A stretch of 64,000 bases of DNA from Streptomyces sp. NBC_01304 (GTDB lineage Bacteria; Actinomycetota; Actinomycetes; Streptomycetales; Streptomycetaceae): contig NZ_CP109055.1 of NCBI RefSeq assembly GCF_035975855.1, positions 5,952,001 to 6,016,000 of the forward strand, written 5' to 3'. Below are positions 62,172-64,000 of this stretch, in pieces. The notes under the pieces were generated by a model. It made no database searches. It was not told the origin of the DNA and saw nothing but the letters and a program-made list of their open reading frames with translations. A program made the position numbers and the translations under genes. Within the stretch, counting starts at the first letter, position 1. Each line of letters starts with the position of its first letter.

Positions 62172-62632
62172 TGCGGTCACTGCTCAACTGATCAACTGCC
62201 TGATTGCGTGGCTGGTGGGGGTGGGTGGTTGCGCGGACCTCCGTCTGTTTCGTTGCGGAGTGCGGGTGTTCGGTGGCTGGCTTTCCCCAACTGATGTCAG
62301 TACGGAGCCCAGGGGGGAAAGTTGCGGCAACGGAAGAGGTGGGGGCAGGGCAAAGACAAAAGACAAAGACCGCAGCGAGAGAAGGGGATGGAGGGGGTGG
62401 GCGGGGGTCGGGGGTCGGGGGGGGCGAGCGAGGGAAGGTCGCGGGCGAAGGAAGGGAGCGGGCGAGGGCTCGGAGGGCGGGCGAGGGAAGGGAGCGGGCG
62501 AAGGAAGGGAGCGGGCGAGGGGAGGGGGTGGGCGAGCGAAGGGGGCGGGCGGGGACTCGGAGGGCGAGCGAGGAAAGGGGACGGGCGAGGACTTGGGGGC
62601 GGCTGGGGGCTCGGAGGGCAGGCTGGGGGCCT
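62172..62632 (+). repeat. Composite dispersed repeat, copy D: head plus purine-rich tract
   Basis: Head at about 62179-62388 with the common core, then a GCGAGGGAAGGGAGCGGGC-type purine tract to 62632. The tract differs from the 21-bp minisatellite of copies B and E but resembles that of copy C. It is followed by palindrome P3. No gene is recognised. Confidence 0.85.
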
Positions 62633-62697
62633 AGTGGGGGAAAACGGGCAACAGAACCACCACAAAAGGGACGCTCTTGCGCCCCATTCCCCCCACT
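62633..62697. repeat. Terminal palindrome P3 between repeat copies D and E
   Basis: 65-bp block with ends AGTGGGGGAAAACGGGC and GCGCCCCATTCCCCCCACT. It is the reverse complement of P2 with a single difference by eye. Confidence 0.85.
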
Positions 62698-63692
62698 AGG
62701 CCTCCGGACGCCGCCCTCCGCCGACTCGCGGCAGGAAAGGGGCTCGCCTAACGGGCAAACCGGGCACCCCGACGCCACCTTCCGCCCGGCCAGCCCCAGC
62801 CTCCCGGTCCCGGGCTCACGCCTGCCCCTCCCGAGCTCACACCCCCAGCCCCGGGCCAGCGCTCCCCCCACCGGGCCCGCACTTCCCCGCCCCGAGCCCG
62901 CGCCTCCCCCCACCGGGCTCGCGTCTCCCCCTCCCGAGCTCACACCCTCAGCCCCGGGCCAGCGCTCCCCCCACCGGGCCTGCACTTCCCCGTCCCGAGC
63001 CCGCACCTCCCCCCACCGGGCTCGCGTCTCCCCCTCCCGAGCTCACACCCCCAGCCCCGGGCCAGCACTCCCCCCACCGGGCCCGCACTTCCCCGCCCCG
63101 GGCCAGCGCTCCCCCGCCGGGCCTGCACTTCCCCGTCCCGGGCCCGCGTCTCCCCCTCCCGAGCCCGCACTCCCAGCCTCGAGCCCGCACTTCCCCCCCA
63201 CCGGGCCTGCACTTCCCCGTCCCGGGCCCGCATCTCCCCCTGTCCGGCCTGCACTTCCCCGTCCCGGGCTCGCATCTCCCCCCGTCGGGCCCGCACTTCC
63301 CGGTCCCGAGCCCGCGTCCCCCCTCCCGAGCCCGCACTTCCTTCCCCGCCGGGCCCGCACTTCCTTCCCCGCCGGGCCAGCGCTTCCCCCACCGGACCCG
63401 CACTTCCCCGTCCCGGACCCGCACCTCCCCGTCCGGAGCCCGCACCTCCCCTCCAGCCCCCTCCCCCTCTCCCCTCCGTCCCCTTCTCTCGCTGCGGTCT
63501 TTGTCTTTGCCCTGCCCCCACCTCTTCCATCACCGGCAGCCACCTCCCTGGGCCCCGTACTGACAGCAATTGGGGAAAGCCAGCCAAAAGAGCCCCCGCA
63601 GCCAGCAACGAAACAGACGGAGGTCCGCGCAACCACCCACCCCCACCAGCCACGCAATCAGGCAGTTGATCAGTTGCCCCTACCCCCACCCC
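62698..63692 (-). repeat. Composite dispersed repeat, copy E (inverted relative to D)
   Basis: On the minus strand the head runs from 63692 to about 63482, and a long G-rich 21-bp-type minisatellite continues to about 62820. Then comes a short segment (62700-62800) shared with 14340-14430 of copy B, ending at P3. All long frames here are repeat artefacts. It lies directly behind the stop of the hypothetical gene at 63718. Confidence 0.85.
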
Positions 63693-63717
63693 GATCGCCC
63701 GCCCCAGCGCGCGCCGG

Positions 63718-63999
63718 TCAGGGTGTCGGGAGTCGAGCGCCCCTGCTCCGGGCGACCCGGATCGTCTCGCGCAGGGACTCGGTGGCGCGGGCGAGGGCCG
63801 AGCGCGCCGCGTGCTCCCCCGCCTTCGGGTCGCCGAGCACGGCTCTCGCGCCCTCCAGTACCCGCTCCCCGTCGGCAAGTTGGTCTTCCTCCACTTCGTC
63901 CGCGAGCCGGGACAGCGGGCTGTCGGGGTCGTCGGCGCTGAGGTAGCAGGGCTTGCCCTCGGGTGAGGCCCAGGGGAGGAGCCGCAGGCCCGGCGTCAC
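63718..63999 (-). CDS. Hypothetical protein, start at or beyond the window edge
   Basis: At least 93 residues: LRLLPWASPEGKPCYLSADD, then acidic helices (RLADEVEEDQLADGERVLEG) and a final SLRETIRVARSRGARLP. The frame opens with a GTG at 63999, one base from the window end, so the start cannot be verified. The sequence looks like a small conserved actinobacterial protein of unknown function, all helical after a short strand. It is transcribed toward repeat copy E. Confidence 0.6.
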   Translation of the reverse strand: MTPGLRLLPWASPEGKPCYLSADDPDSPLSRLADEVEEDQLADGERVLEGARAVLGDPKAGEHAARSALARATESLRETIRVARSRGARLPTP

Positions 64000-64000
64000 C

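Overview
The window is a stretch of high-GC actinobacterial chromosome, almost certainly from Streptomyces. The evidence is the extreme third-position GC bias with long antisense shadow frames, a mycothiol synthase gene, a WhiJ-type Xre/DUF397/ATPase locus, twin-arginine secreted proteins, and a pit-pst-ppk-mshD gene order that I recall from the S. coelicolor SCO4136-4152 region (recalled, not searched).

Layout. 1-3.9 kb: the start of an ABC exporter ATPase gene (cut by the window edge), an acetyltransferase, an FMN reductase, then remnants of an MFS efflux gene and a TetR gene on either side of a dispersed repeat (copy A). 3.9-11 kb: a six-gene minus-strand operon for a chromosomal type IV secretion-like machine (pilin-like, VirB8-like, VirB6-like, SCO6880 family, VirB4-like, degenerate VirD4-like), with no visible relaxase or integrase. 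11-17 kb: a membrane Ser/Thr kinase, an NTF2-like protein, an inverted pair of long repeats (copies B and C), and a WhiJ-type regulatory locus.

17.2-32.6 kb: a compact secondary-metabolite region. An OmpR-type regulator and a PfkB kinase precede an adenylation-carrier-thioesterase enzyme, an extended SDR reductase, a SnoaL-like protein, a prephenate dehydratase with an altered Phe-binding motif, an FMN quinone/azo reductase, a class II DAHP synthase and a Tat-exported multicopper oxidase. HxlR, quinone oxidoreductase, O-methyltransferase, DoxX and mycothiol-type thioredoxin-fold genes follow. The set reads as a route from shikimate to phenylpyruvate to a polyporic-acid-like dimer and then a p-terphenyl, with oxidative and methyl tailoring. 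It resembles the echoside/terfestatin pathway logic, but with a laccase-like enzyme and no glycosyltransferase.

32.8-42.5 kb: a methyltransferase with a repeat-derived tail, a cell-wall hydrolase, a PAP2 phosphatase, a class F sortase beside a possible surface-anchored partner, a berberine-bridge-type oxidase, small proteins and lipoproteins, and copper-sensing CsoR with its operator. 42.7-60.3 kb: a phosphate-centred region with Pit and its DUF47 partner, pstSCAB with a PHO box, Nudix-CHAD-polyphosphate kinase, a GntR/YtrA-ABC operon with a perfect operator, mshD, a 5'-nucleotidase and a PI-PLC-type lipase. 60.3-64 kb: an ABC-F ATPase with two palindromic operators, a second inverted pair of long repeats (copies D and E), and the end of a hypothetical gene.

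Two dispersed repeat families stand out. One is a composite element with a conserved head of about 200 bp, a purine-rich minisatellite and a terminal palindrome of about 65 bp. The other is a GC-rich hairpin repeat of about 80 bp, one copy of which lies in frame inside the VirD4-like gene.
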